Shown: one piece after another, positions 11,701-21,359 of the stretch
Layout of the letters: the number at the start of each line of letters is the position of its first letter
Numbering within the stretch: the stretch's first letter is position 1
Source: Pisaster brevispinus
Taxonomy: Eukaryota > Echinodermata > Asteroidea > Forcipulatida > Asteriidae
NCBI GenBank assembly: GCA_023634235.1
Contig: JAMKCF010000006.1
Coordinates: forward strand, 4,309,421 to 4,373,420
Direction: 5' to 3'
DNA: 64,000 nucleotides
Program-made: the position numbers and the translations under genes
The notes under the pieces: model-generated
The model's input: only the letters and a program-made list of their open reading frames with translations
Databases searched by the model: none
Told to the model about the DNA's origin: nothing

Positions 11701-14700
11701 AATCTTCACTGAAGTAAAATAAAAATTAGAAGCCCCCAAAAAGCAGCTTTGGATTTCACCTTTTAACCTTATTTAATTTGTTTACCACTTACCACCGGAA
11801 GATCTGCATTCAAGAACAATTCCATTGTGTAGCGTTCACAGTTTAGGCCCTCACTGTGCTACACTTCAATTTCCATTTTCACAATTTTTTAAAAAACATT
11901 TGGTACAATCTAACATCTGTCCTGGTTGATCTCAGGTATTACGGTCTATGGATGTGGATGCCGGAGTTATTCAAGCAGGCAGAGAGAACCAACGGATCTG
12001 TGTGCACTGTAACGCCAGCCATGGACAATACGACCATACTCCCACCACCTCCTGACGATACCAAGTAATTATTTCATCACAGATGTCACTCTTAAAGAGG
12101 GGCTCCAAAGGTCAAACTCAGTTTTGCTATGCACTCATTTTTTCAATAGATAGAGCGCTTATGACCTTAGGTTTATAAACTGGTGTAGATTGCTACTGTG
12201 TTCGATACCCTTCAAGTGCAGTTTTTGTCAAAGTCCAGAATGTTCGATGACGTCACATTTCAAATTCATGGCCTGTACATTTTTTGTGCAGAGAGTTTTC
12301 AGTCCATTCCTTAATTCTGATGATATTCAATCAATACAGCATTGAATTTGATCTCGGCGCAGAAATCCATCTTAAGAATGTACAGACCCATTTGTTTTTG
12401 CTATCCTATGACGTCATGTTTCAAATTGTTTTTGTCTGAAAGATTATCAAACTGAATTATTAAATATTGTTTTAAACCATTTTTTAAATGAGGTAAGAGA
12501 CTTGTAACTTCTTCCATACTTTCATGAGAACTCTATCTAGTGGAAAGTGAGTGCATCACAAAACTCCATTTGACCTTGGAGCCCCTCTTTAATGAAACAA
12601 TGCATCATTGTTTTGGGGTGTTTTTTTTGAAGCGTATAATAGATCCTTTCAGTAGGAGACTTTTGGGGACGCTAGGTGGCAGCAGACTTACCAGGTAAAT
12701 CCATTGTTCTTGGGGAAATGTGCGCATGCTCAGAACTTACTTGCTATGTCAGCTGCCAGGTTCCAAAGTCTCTCATGCTCTGATTTTCAGTTAACACACC
12801 ATACAACCAGCCTAAGAAAGTTGCATCTTATTGGGTGGGCATTTTTTTACTTTGCTTGAAATAATGTTTTTAAATACACCCCAGCCATCCCCGGAAAGTC
12901 CTGGATGCAATTCTGACCCCAGTAAAAAACAAAAAAATTCATGGGCACAACTTGTTTATTTATTTATTATTTTTGGGGGGAGGTGGAAAACTGCGGGAAT
13001 TGTCATATACTCTCTTTAGAGTTTTGATTTTATTTCGGAAAGAGAAATATTTCTCTGGAGGGTTTAATTTTTGTAATCATTGAGCTCATGGATTGTACCG
13101 GGTGTTTGAAAATATTTTTTTTTCAGATTATCACCAATTCCTCACTTGTCTTTAATTAAACAGCATCATTTCATTGTCTTTAGGGTTTACTGGGATTCTT
13201 TCTACACCAGCGCTTCCAACCTTCCTGGGAACCTGGTCACAATCTTCCTAATAGATATCGTCGGACGTAAATTCCTCATGTGTAAGTTCTTTCTTTCGTA
13301 AAAGAAAAGTTTCTTCGTTGAATGGTATCAAATTCTTGCTTAACCACTTCATGTTGGATCATGTGCATATCTGCAAATTTGTTTTAAACTGCCTTATGGC
13401 GGACATTTTATGTCGCCTACCACCACTTCAGAGCGCCCTCAATTTTGTGCAGTCAGTTGGACAGCTGACATACATTCACCTGGACATTCCATCGTGTAGT
13501 GTGCACAGGTATGTATCTACCGCGCTATGCTTTGTGTCATCTGTGCAAAAAGGGTAGAGGTACTGGAAGTTTTGCTCTTTATGTCCCTTTTCCCAGGGGT
13601 TATTGTGTAATCCCCGATTCCAGACCTTTGTTCTTTTGTTATACAAATGAGGCTTACAAGAACTGATAGCATTGTTTATCATTATATTCGGCTCATTGAA
13701 GGCAAGTCCGAGCATTCCAAGATTCCAGCACACCATGGCAGACAATTGGCCATGGTTTACAGCCGAGGTTTTGTGATTCATGGTGAACGCATTCTAGTAT
13801 TTTCTCACACCGGAATGACAAGTCCCTGTGCTTGTAAATTTAGAACCTTGTCTTTACTTTGTCAAGTCAGGGTTTCATTGTGACATCGATATTTTCAATG
13901 GAAAACATGGAAAAAGACGTACTCTGGAAGTTCCAAAAAGTTCTGGGGAAAAAAATACTACACAGAGGCACGGAAAATATTTTGGAGTACCGATATAGTT
14001 ATTGCAAAATGTGTTTCAGCAAGTTCAAGTAAAGTTCTTCTTGTGGCCTCGTATATAACTCATCATTTTCATAATCATCCCAAGAACTATTTGCACATCA
14101 ACTCTTGTGGGTATTTTCCTCGCGGATGCCCACCATTAGAATAAAAAATCACTGACATCTTAGTCGCTTTTCAGAGGGTTGAACTTTCTGTACTTTGCCC
14201 AAGCGTAGCCGTGACAAATTCTTGAGTCCGTGTTTGATTTCTTACCCACAGCTGCAAGTCTTCTTTTTTCCGGTGTGATAGTCTTCTTCATATGGATCGT
14301 CAGTACTCGCGCACATATCATCATCGTCTTCTGCAGCTTCGGAGGAGTTTCTGTTGTAGCCTGGAATGTCCTAAACGTACTGGCTGTAGAGGTCTACCCA
14401 ACTCATATGAGGTAGGTACCTCCTGCACACCGGTACCACAGACTGCCACGAACGTGCACCTTCTAGGCTAGCATTGTTTTCACTTTTTTAAGACCAGCTG
14501 GAGAGGAGAGCCTCTAGACAGGAACTTTGTTTCTTTGAGGCCATCCTTCAGGCTCCCGCTGGTTCTCTTGTCCTTCCTCTGTATTTTAATTGCTCTTGTT
14601 GAATCTTTTAATGTTTTTTTTACCAGTGAGCATTGCTGTACTTTTTCTCTGCCCGAGGAAATAAACAATATAAATATATAAAATTGGGTGCATTGGTTTC

Positions 14701-15128
14701 TTCTGTTTGTACGGCTGACACTGGTACCACAGACTGCCACAAAGTACCATACCTTCTAGGCTAGCATTGGGTGCATGGGTTTCTTCTGTTTTCAAGCTGA
14801 CACTGGTACCACAGACTGCCACAAAGTACCATACCTTCCAGGCTAGCATTTGGTGCATGGGTTTCTTTTGTTTTTACAGCTGACACTGGTACCGCAGACT
14901 GCCTCTTTTTTCTTGAGACACTTTTTGTACCTTTTTTTTTTCAGATCGACAGCGTTTGGTGTGCAAGGTGTGATCAACCGATTGGCATCCATCGTAGGAA
15001 ACGTAGCATTTGGGATTCTTATACAGACGCATTGCGCTGTCAACATCCTTCTAGTGGCCGTGCTTCTGGCATTTGGAGGCCTCCTGACTTTAACCCTTCC
15101 AAAAACCAAGAAGATTTCTTTACAGTAA
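2705..15128 (+). CDS. SV2-like major facilitator transporter, 11 exons, 5' end missing
   Basis: Membrane transporter of the SV2/SVOP branch of the major facilitator superfamily. Exons: 2705-2749, 6179-6340, 7615-7777, 8746-8894, 9920-10050, 10607-10687, 11374-11570, 11936-12064, 13184-13281, 14252-14411, 14945-15128 (TAA at 15126-15128). All introns are GT-AG and phases agree, giving 498 residues from the first complete codon. Seen in the translation: an N-terminal YDEALEKAGFGKFH segment, MFS motif A GALADINGRRR at residues 78-88, MPESPKFLLENG after TM6, YYGLWMWMPELF in TM7, LPGNLVTIFLIDIVGR in TM8 and FGGVSVVAWNVLNVLAVEVY in TM10. These match SV2 better than SVOP. Twelve membrane segments are expected. 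Two N-glycosylation sequons (N328, N340) lie in the TM7-TM8 loop. Substrate unknown; vertebrate SV2 proteins sit in synaptic vesicles. The start codon exon was not recognised. Confidence 0.93.
3848..3891 (+). repeat. (AAAC)n microsatellite
   Basis: About 11 copies of acaa/aaac. Confidence 0.9.
4387..4580. mobile_element. Hairpin MITE, family with gggcccAATTTCAT ends
   Basis: Left end gggcccattttcataaaggt, right end agctttatgaaattgggcc. The internal ttgctaagcacagaaaa and cttagcagaaac are shared with the copies at 20.7 and 51.8 kb. Confidence 0.75.
5771..5925 (-). mobile_element. tRNA-Leu-derived SINE fragment
   Basis: Contains gaagcaattatggccgagtg, caaggacacta and agaacttgagtctggtgcac in the order expected for an inverted SINE. 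A short local duplication (gtgcaccagac twice) lies within it. Confidence 0.6.
5978..6036. repeat. Near-perfect palindrome with Penelope-like terminal motif
   Basis: Arms 5978-6003 and 6011-6036 pair at 25 of 26 positions around a 7-nt loop. The right half reads CTGAAGA (6006-6012), a stem of AGCAG/CTGTT, then GAAAC and GTC (6032-6039). This arrangement resembles the hammerhead-like core found at the ends of Penelope-like retroelements. No element coding sequence is nearby. Confidence 0.6.
6815..7150 (-). mobile_element. Second tRNA-like SINE family, degraded
   Basis: Shares gggttgaacaaa, the degenerate tRNA-like head (gccggcgcttttccaacggagctac) and the tail aagtcacatcccctaaagt...cacttcccagg with the better copy at 59.05-59.28 kb. 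Confidence 0.6.
7815..8110. mobile_element. Possible MITE with inverted repeats
   Basis: ctctagagtcgcgccgaacc near 7821 is an imperfect inverted match to ggtttggcgagactctggag near 8063. The outer ends are unclear, so the limits are approximate. It sits between SV2-like exons 3 and 4. Confidence 0.4.
8283..8301 (+). repeat. (GA)n microsatellite
   Basis: About nine GA units. Confidence 0.9.
8988..9055 (+). repeat. (ATCA)n microsatellite
   Basis: Repeated atca with a few variant units. Confidence 0.9.
9175..9798 (+). mobile_element. 3' end of a non-LTR retrotransposon with nested hairpin MITE
   Basis: Translation near 9215 gives SFKKHLVFDYLEQLLLFLF, like the FKxxLK...LF C-terminus of LINE ORF2. 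The far end, caatatggaaataaatgttg followed by repeated ttgaa, looks like a LINE 3' tail. A hairpin MITE (9380-9572) interrupts it. Confidence 0.5.
9380..9572. mobile_element. Hairpin MITE, best-preserved copy
   Basis: Terminal inverted repeats gggcccaatttcatagagct and its complement at 9553-9572 are nearly perfect over at least 25 bp, including cttaagca. The 193-bp interior has gcttagcag and ttaccag motifs and no ORF. Confidence 0.85.
10090..10400 (-). mobile_element. tRNA-like SINE
   Basis: The right end, gatgggattcgaacccaaaa ... cttaccactagaccactgag, is an inverted tRNA-like head with B box GGTTCGAATCC. The body, accgatgtgtattaagcact, recurs at 28.1 kb. Confidence 0.65.
10692..11245 (+). 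repeat. 22-bp minisatellite, about 25 copies, adjoining a splice donor
   Basis: The unit is gtcaaggctttacacccactgg. The first 15 or so units are nearly identical; later units diverge to gagttgagtctttacaccca. The first unit starts at base +5 of the intron that follows SV2-like exon 6, so it supplies the GT at donor positions +5 and +6. Confidence 0.95.
11374..13281 (+). CDS. SV2-like exons 7-9: TM7, short extracytoplasmic loop, TM8
   Basis: Three exons (11374-11570, 11936-12064, 13184-13281) encode the cytoplasmic tail of the central loop, TM7, the loop that faces the lumen or outside, and TM8. The loop, about residues 320-362, contains the sequons NGS and NTT, one cysteine and a run of four prolines. 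It is only about 40 residues long. Vertebrate SV2A-C carry a loop of more than 100 residues with pentapeptide repeats here; nothing of that kind is encoded. Exon 8 would read into a TAA if the donor at 12065 were skipped, so splicing to 13184 is needed to complete the protein. Confidence 0.88.
12096..12588. mobile_element. 493-bp element with terminal inverted repeats flanked by TTAA
   Basis: Left end agaggggctccaaaggtcaa, right end ttgaccttggagcccctct. TTAA stands on both sides (12092-12095 and 12589-12592), as expected for a piggyBac-type insertion. The interior is noncoding. Confidence 0.75.
13282..14251 (+). other. Intron of SV2-like gene
   Basis: About 970 bp between exons 9 and 10. ORFs present on both strands have no recognisable similarity, and no repeat was identified. 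Confidence 0.6.
14412..14900 (+). repeat. Tandem repeat, about 80 bp, interrupted by an insertion
   Basis: Four copies of gctgacactggtaccacaga ... ccttctaggctagcattggg end just before the last SV2-like exon. About 200 bp (14480-14685), ending in an A-rich ataaacaatataaatatata tail, separates the first copy from the rest, like a retroposon insertion. Confidence 0.7.
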
Positions 15129-15299
15129 CAGGAAAAGAAGGTTTTTTTTTTAATCTAGTAAGGTTGCGGTAGCACCAAGTACATGAAATCTCTCTAATGA
15201 GCTGTGGTTCTGCAAAGAAGCAATGGTGAAACAACTTGATCTGTATGCTCTGATTGTCTTCCAGTGAAATAGCACACTGCTCAAAACTCTGAGTTATTC

Positions 15300-15790
15300 A
15301 CAACCAGTTCTTTTCATGGACATGGTGTTTCCGCGAATCTTACTAGACTGTATTTCCACCATGCAAAGTTTCAGATCCTATTCATGTACATGGTGTTACT
15401 GCAAACCTTACTAGATTGTATCTCCACCATGCAAAGTTTCAAATCCTACTCATGTACATGGTGTTACTGCAAACCTTACTAGATTATATCTCCACCATGC
15501 AAAGTTTCAAATCCTACTCATGTACATGGTGTTACTGCAAACCTTACTAGACTGTATTTCCACCATGCAAAGTTTCAGATCCTATTCATGTACATGGTGT
15601 TACTGCAAACCTTACTAGATTGTATCTCCACCATGCAAAGTTTCAAATCCTACTCATGTACATGGTGTTACTGCAAACCTTACTAGATTATATCTCCACC
15701 ATGCAAAGTTTCAAATCCTACTCATGTACATGGTGTTACTGCAAACCTTACTAGATTGTATTTCCACCATGCAAAGTTTCAAATCCTACT
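15300..15790 (+). repeat. 68-bp minisatellite, about 7 copies
   Basis: The unit contains tcatgtacatggtgttactg and tccaccatgcaaagtttcaa. Starts at 15382, 15450 and 15518 set the period at 68. Alternating actgtatttcc and attgtatctcc variants suggest block duplication. It begins about 170 bp after the stop codon. Confidence 0.95.
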
Positions 15791-15917
15791 CACTTTTTTA
15801 AACATAAATTTAAGGTAAAGGTCTTTCATATAATCGTTTTATGTGAATAGTTTAATTTGTTCACCTCATGGGGATTTCCTTGAAATCTTCTGTTTATTGA
15901 GTGCTTTCCTTTGACCA

Positions 15918-16084
15918 GGGCCCAATTTCAGAAAATATTGCTTCACAATTATCTGCTTAGCAGAAATGAGCACAGGGCAGAAATGAGTACAGGGTAGTCT
16001 GGCCGGTAACCATATTCTGGTCAGCATAATTTTGTTCTGCTTAGCTACTTTTTGTTGCTTAGGCAGCTCTATGAAATTGGGCCC
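15918..16084. mobile_element. Hairpin MITE, same family as 9380
   Basis: Ends gggcccaatttcagaaaata and cagctctatgaaattgggcc. The left arm is damaged. gcagaaatgag occurs twice inside. Confidence 0.75.
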
Positions 16085-16270
16085 AGCTCTTGAACATAGC
16101 AGGCCTCGAAATAACCCACGGCACCCACAGCAATTGCCGTGGTGCCCTGTGCTTTTGCTGTGGTGCCCTCTGCAAGGTTCCAATACAAATTGACATTTTC
16201 TTCATAGAGTGCCCCTTACCAGAGGAAAATTGCCGTGCCGCTTCAAGAGCGAAGTTCAAGGCCTGACATA
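16085..16270 (-). repeat. Dispersed repeat, inverted relative to the 22.4-kb copy
   Basis: aattgccgtggtgccctgtg, gtgccccttaccagaggaaa and gcgaagttcaaggcctg match, in reverse complement, the copy at 22415-22605. Confidence 0.75.
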
Positions 16271-16289
16271 GTGCATACAAGTTTAGCAC

Positions 16290-16600
16290 TGGAGGGTTAC
16301 GTTCGATTGAGTGCACTGGACTCAATCTCTTTTGTTGTCTGTATGGATTTGGGCTCAAGTTGAGTCTATGTGCAAGACACTTTAACCATGATTGCTTTGT
16401 CCTTTGAATAGGGTGTAAAGCCATGGGTCCTGTGTGTCGTGTAATGCATGTAAAAGAGCCCAGTACGCTTATCGTTAAATGAAGGGGCTTGCCCAGGTGT
16501 TTTTTCTGGCAAGGTTGGCAGCAGATTGCCACGGCATCACCTTGTAAAGTCTCTGAGGGAGCCATGTGAGTGGGTCTCATCATTCTAAAGATAACTGTAT
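16290..16600 (+). mobile_element. tRNA-Leu-derived SINE, broken head
   Basis: gtgcactggactcaatctct, tgtgcaagacactttaacca, cctttgaatagggtgtaaag and cctgtgtgtcgtgtaatgca follow the same order as the 43.7-kb copy. Confidence 0.65.
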
Positions 16601-17282
16601 ACCTGTTGTACAAATATGGGTGCTTTTAGATGCCCCTAGCCATTAAAAAAAATTGTGTAACATTCCGCAGCATTCTGTTTCAACCAAGATCTGATCACTC
16701 AATGCCTGACAGTAAACAGCAAATTTATCCTAAGTAAGCCGGTAGATTAAAGGTATAATATTGATATTTTAGGGACAGAAACAGTGACCATTTCTATCAG
16801 TGCTACAACGAGGCATATGCTTATCAAAATGGCACCCTTGTGTCAGGCTCTGACAGTTGCCCATCTTGCGGCGCTATAACTGTAACCCTAAGGCAATTTT
16901 TAACATTTCGCCAGTGATGACCAAATGTTAAATGAGTGACGTATAAATTCTAACTACTTGTTACTGTATCGTTATTTTTTATAAAAGCAAATGTTCATGT
17001 TATTAATTTGTCACGATAATTACCATTCATGTATGAAGTAATGAAGATTGAAAATGTTATGAATATATTGAATTGACAAAAGGTACTAAAATTTGTGTAT
17101 ATAAAATGATATATAATCCAGTATTTAATATTTTATAAACTGTTGTCCTTTGATGTCCCATCTGTTCATGATTGTGTCAAATTGTTTTTAAAATTCAAAA
17201 ACCCTAGCATGTCAAACTGAAACTACCCCCCCCCCCAAAAAAAAAGTTCCTTACCGACCCCAACACAAACCTCAGCCCAATT

Positions 17283-17945
17283 TCCACAAAAATGCAAGGC
17301 TTACCCCTTGTGATTTTATCACATTTCAGGTCAAACTAGACAAAAATGCAAGGCTTACCCCTTGTGATTTTATCACATTTCAGGTCAAACTAGACAAAAA
17401 TGCAAGGCTTACCCCTTGTGATTTTATCTGATTTAAGCCCAATTTCAACAAAAAATGCAAGGCTTACCCCTTGTGATTTTATCACATTTCAGGTCAAATT
17501 CAACAAAAATGCAAGGCTTACCCCTTGTGATTTTATCTGATTTAAGCCCAATTTCAACAAAAAATGCAAGGCTTACCCCTTGTGATTTTATCACATTTCA
17601 GGTCAAATTCAACAAAAATGCAAGGCTTACCCCTTGTGATTTTATCTGATTTAAGCCCAACTTCAACAAAAAATGCAAGGCTTACCCCTTGTGATTTTAT
17701 CACATTTCACTCCAAACTCGACAAAAATGCAAGGCTTACCCCTTGTGATTTTATCACATTTCAGGTCAAATTCAACAAAAATGCAAGGCTTACCCCTTGT
17801 GATTTTATCTGATTTAAGCCCAACTTCAACAAAAAATGCAAGGCTTACCCCTTGTGATTTTATCACATTTCAGGTCAAATTCAACAAAAATGCAAGGCTT
17901 ACCCCTTGTGATTTTATCAAATTTCAGTCCAAACTCACAACCCCT
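17283..17945 (+). repeat. 54/55-bp minisatellite, 12 copies, with alternating subtypes
   Basis: The core aatgcaaggcttacccctt + gtgattttatc recurs at 17291, 17345, 17399, 17454 and so on. The remainder alternates between acatttcaggtcaaa (type A) and tgatttaagcccaa (type B), giving A-A-B-A-B-A-B-C-A-B-A-D. Open frames on both strands arise because the period is close to a multiple of three. Confidence 0.95.
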
Positions 17946-18135
17946 CATCCAAGCTACAAGGCAAAATGTCACTTTTAAACTCAAATTAGTCCGGAAGCAA
18001 GCAGGCAAAGACAATACCCCTTCAGCCCATCCGGCTCACAACCAAATAAACCCATTAAAGAAGTGTACATTTGTCAGAGTGGGAATCCAAAAAAAATCCA
18101 AACAAACTTGGAAGTGTTCACTTGTGGTATCTGTT

Positions 18136-18148
18136 AATAAACTTTATT
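18136..18148. promoter_or_regulatory. Facing poly(A) signals for the two convergent genes (candidate)
   Basis: AATAAA on the + strand at 18136-18141 and TTTATT at 18143-18148 (AATAAA on the - strand) are one base apart. They lie between the two convergent stop codons. Use by either gene is an inference. Confidence 0.35.
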
Positions 18149-21100
18149 GGCATTCCACATTCAGCTGTTGTATTATTATTATAATAAGACAGACATGGAC
18201 AGACACTCACACTCCACCACACACCTAGAATGGTTACCATTCCACTCAGTACAATAACATTGTTCAAAACCAGGCCAAATATGGCCGGCCTTTTTTAGGT
18301 TTTTTTTTTTTTTTTTTTTTTTTACAACTGAATCAACTACAATATAAACTACATTGTTCTTGCTGGGAACAACAAAAAAAGAGTTAATCAAAGTATTAAT
18401 GTTCAATCACATTCATTTGGGGAATTATTTACAAGAAAAGGATGTATTTTTATTATTATTTTTGTAATAACAAAAAGAAAAACAAGAGAGACATACAAAA
18501 CTAGGAGGTCAAACGCTAAAAATTAACTTCAACTCACATCAAATTATTATTTTATACAAGAACTGCCTTTGAATCTTTTATATTATTATACGAGTAAAAT
18601 ATATCATCTGCGTTTTTTATTTGTATTCCTTCTCTCTTTTTATCTCTTTGTTTTACTGTTCATACATAAAAGTTGCTACGAGATTCCTGTTTCAAATAAA
18701 TAACAAGCTTCTTCAGATAAGATTGTCACTGAAAGTTCTTTTTTTGTAAAAAAAGGAAAATTAGAAAAACAATTTATTGTTGGGGCGAAGCTTTTTCCAA
18801 TGGAGCTTCCAATTGCTGTGAAAGTGGTTACATAATTGTTACTACCGATTTCAGTTCTGAAACTCATGACAAAACGAAAACTAAACATTTATATATTATC
18901 ATCTTATTGGCTCCCACTAAAAAATACATCGTTTGCTAATACTGAACTATTACTGTTTCAATCTCAGTGAATTATTTTTCTAAAATAAATTTGGGCAAAT
19001 TACACGATATATGACTGATTTTTCAAAAGAGCATCTCAATTTGTGAAAGTAATTTCATTTTGTCTGCCATGATTCGGTCAATTTAGTTTAAGTCACATTT
19101 TACGTTCACAAAAAAACAAAAACAAAAAGGTAAGAAAGAAAAGCAGAGTCGCAAAACCTCAATATGTTTAATTTACAACAATATCCTCCAGAGTGTCGGG
19201 AGATATTTTTTACTGGGGAGTTTCATCTATTTACAGTGTCCTAACTTTAAAGTGCTTCAAATTGTAAAGAAACAGCACCTTACGAATTGGCAATATTCAT
19301 CAAAACTACCCAAAAAGAGGTAGAAGATCATTTCAAATACAAACTACCGGTATTAATTACATCTTACATCGTATCTTTTTTAAAAAGTATTTACACAAAG
19401 AAAACAAAAAACCCCAGAGAAAACCCCCCAAAACCAAAGATGAAAAACAAAGCAAACCAAAACAAACCTTTACAAACTATACATTTGTCCAGCCCGATGA
19501 TGAATTGCAATTATACACCTACAGTACATGACAACAAGCAAATACAATACTATCTCCAATAAAATATACTTCAATCTTTTTAACAAAATGACTCCCCCCC
19601 CCCCCCCCCCCCTCCGCCCTCCTCCCGCTGCGTCATAACACAGCCCCCATCACCTGCCGAGTCTTGTCACAAGTGGCACGCCCAACCGTTTGTAAATATA
19701 AACACGCCAATAATACTTCATACTTTTATTGTTGTTGCGGTTGATGATTTGAAGGACTCTGTTGTCAAATATGATACAATATTTTACCGGGAGAATAAAC
19801 AACATCTGTTTTTGTTTTTATATTAAGCCAATAAAAGAATTCACAAACAAAGCTATACAAGTTAAAAACCATTCAAGACAAATAGTTATCTTCAAAAATG
19901 GCAGCTTTTGTAGTAACAAACTTCACAACAGACCTCTCAGATTAATACCAATATAACAAAAATACGCTCCCCCTTCAAGAGGTTAGAGCTGCGGTAATCG
20001 TCCAAAAATTAACTATTTTCAATCTTTTTTTTCTTCTTCTTCTTCTTTTTACCTAAAAATATAGTATTTACACTAAAAAAAAATTTGGGGAATGGTCAAT
20101 TGACAAAGTTGGCTGCATTATCTAAGAGATTTATTCATTATTGATGACGTTGCATGCTTTGTTTTTCCCAACTGCAATCTCGCTCTTCGCTCTACTCGAT
20201 TCAACCCAGAAAATTCAGAGAGTATTTTGACATTTTTCACCGAGAGAGATTCTTATCATCGTAATCTCATGAAAAGTGTTACCTTTGTAAATATTTAAGT
20301 TATGTTTTGACTTTTGACCCTTTTTGTGACATCATCACGCCAAAATCAGTGAAGATAACCGAAGCATCAGCCATGACGTCATTGTGATGTGATGTCTTAA
20401 AACGTCCCTCATTAGACCCCAATTATTCGCATCAATTGGATGAGTGAATAAACCAAGTTTCTAAATGTTAGCAGGAGGAGCCTGGTTTTGGTGTGGAGCG
20501 CCACATTTTGTTCACAGTATGCATTAGGCATCTGTGTACACAAACGATACAATGGTCTCACTCCCTGACCTCAACATGGTCATTTGAATGTCAGCGTATG
20601 AAGGCGACTGGCTAAAATTCGCACCACACCCTAAGATTGGATCAGAGTTTACTCAAGTTTGGCGACGGTGCTAACTGCATCTTAAGATCTTAAGAACTGC
20701 AGGCACCAGTTTTACAGAGCAGTAGAATTTCGTTGGCAATGTCCAGGGCACAATTTCATCAAGCTTGTACGTACACAAAATTCCTGCGCACAGAAAAATC
20801 TTGCTTAGCAGAGACCGCTTACCAGCCAAAATACTATAGAACACCGTACTGCGATTGGTGCCCTGCTAATTGTTTTCGCTTAGCAAAAAATATATATGCC
20901 GAGCAAGATTTCCTGGTTGACGGCTTCTCGAAATCAGGCCCAGATTAAGAGCTGCAGTTTGGGACAATGGCAAGATGACTTCAGAGCTTTTGATCTTACA
21001 TCACACTCTAGCCTGCCTTCCACAACAGATATTGATTTGTAACTCACTCACGTTTCCATATTGGTTTTGTCCTCACAGTCCACACCATTTACCCTGCAGA

Positions 21101-21359
21101 ACCGCACAGCGCTAGGAGCTCCGCCAAATCAGTACGAGTCATTGACGAGTCCAACAGGATAGATTGAACGGATGCAAAACGTTGGCCCAGTCGAGTCTTG
21201 AGCAACACATGAGTCAGTGACAGACTCCCCCATTGTTTGATCAACCTGATGTATCGTAGTCCACACAGTTGTCATCATGTCCTTGATTGAACGTCAGAGG
21301 GATGTCTCTGCGCGAGTCGGCTCTCTTTTTTTTTGGGTCACCGTGGACGTCCTCCTCTT
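18149..21359 (-). other. Presumed KMT2 3' UTR and intergenic DNA
   Basis: AT-rich sequence downstream of the KMT2 stop, with a poly-C run at 19592-19612, one hairpin MITE (20746-20941) and little else. Several other TTTATT sites (minus-strand AATAAA) occur, so the true 3' end cannot be fixed by eye. Confidence 0.4.
20746..20941. mobile_element. Hairpin MITE, diverged copy
   Basis: Left gggcacaatttcatcaagct, right cttctcgaaatcaggccc. The internal ttgcttagcagagaccgctt and gattggtgccctgc match the 4.4- and 51.8-kb copies. Confidence 0.65.

Larger units (their letters stand above)
15129..18165 (+). other. Presumed SV2-like 3' UTR and downstream DNA
   Basis: No coding exon seen. It contains the 68-bp and 54-bp minisatellites, a hairpin MITE and SINE pieces. 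The segment 16620-17270 is AT-rich and otherwise plain. A candidate poly(A) signal AATAAA lies at 18136-18141; whether the 3' UTR reaches that far is unknown. Confidence 0.4.

Noticed and set aside
13318..13883. ORFs of 78-101 residues between SV2-like exons
   Set aside because: No similarity, no splice-compatible phase with neighbours, and overlapping frames on both strands.
17455..18228. Overlapping ORFs with repeated MQGLPLVILSHF peptides
   Set aside because: They are translations of the 54-bp minisatellite in several frames and both strands, with no start context or family.
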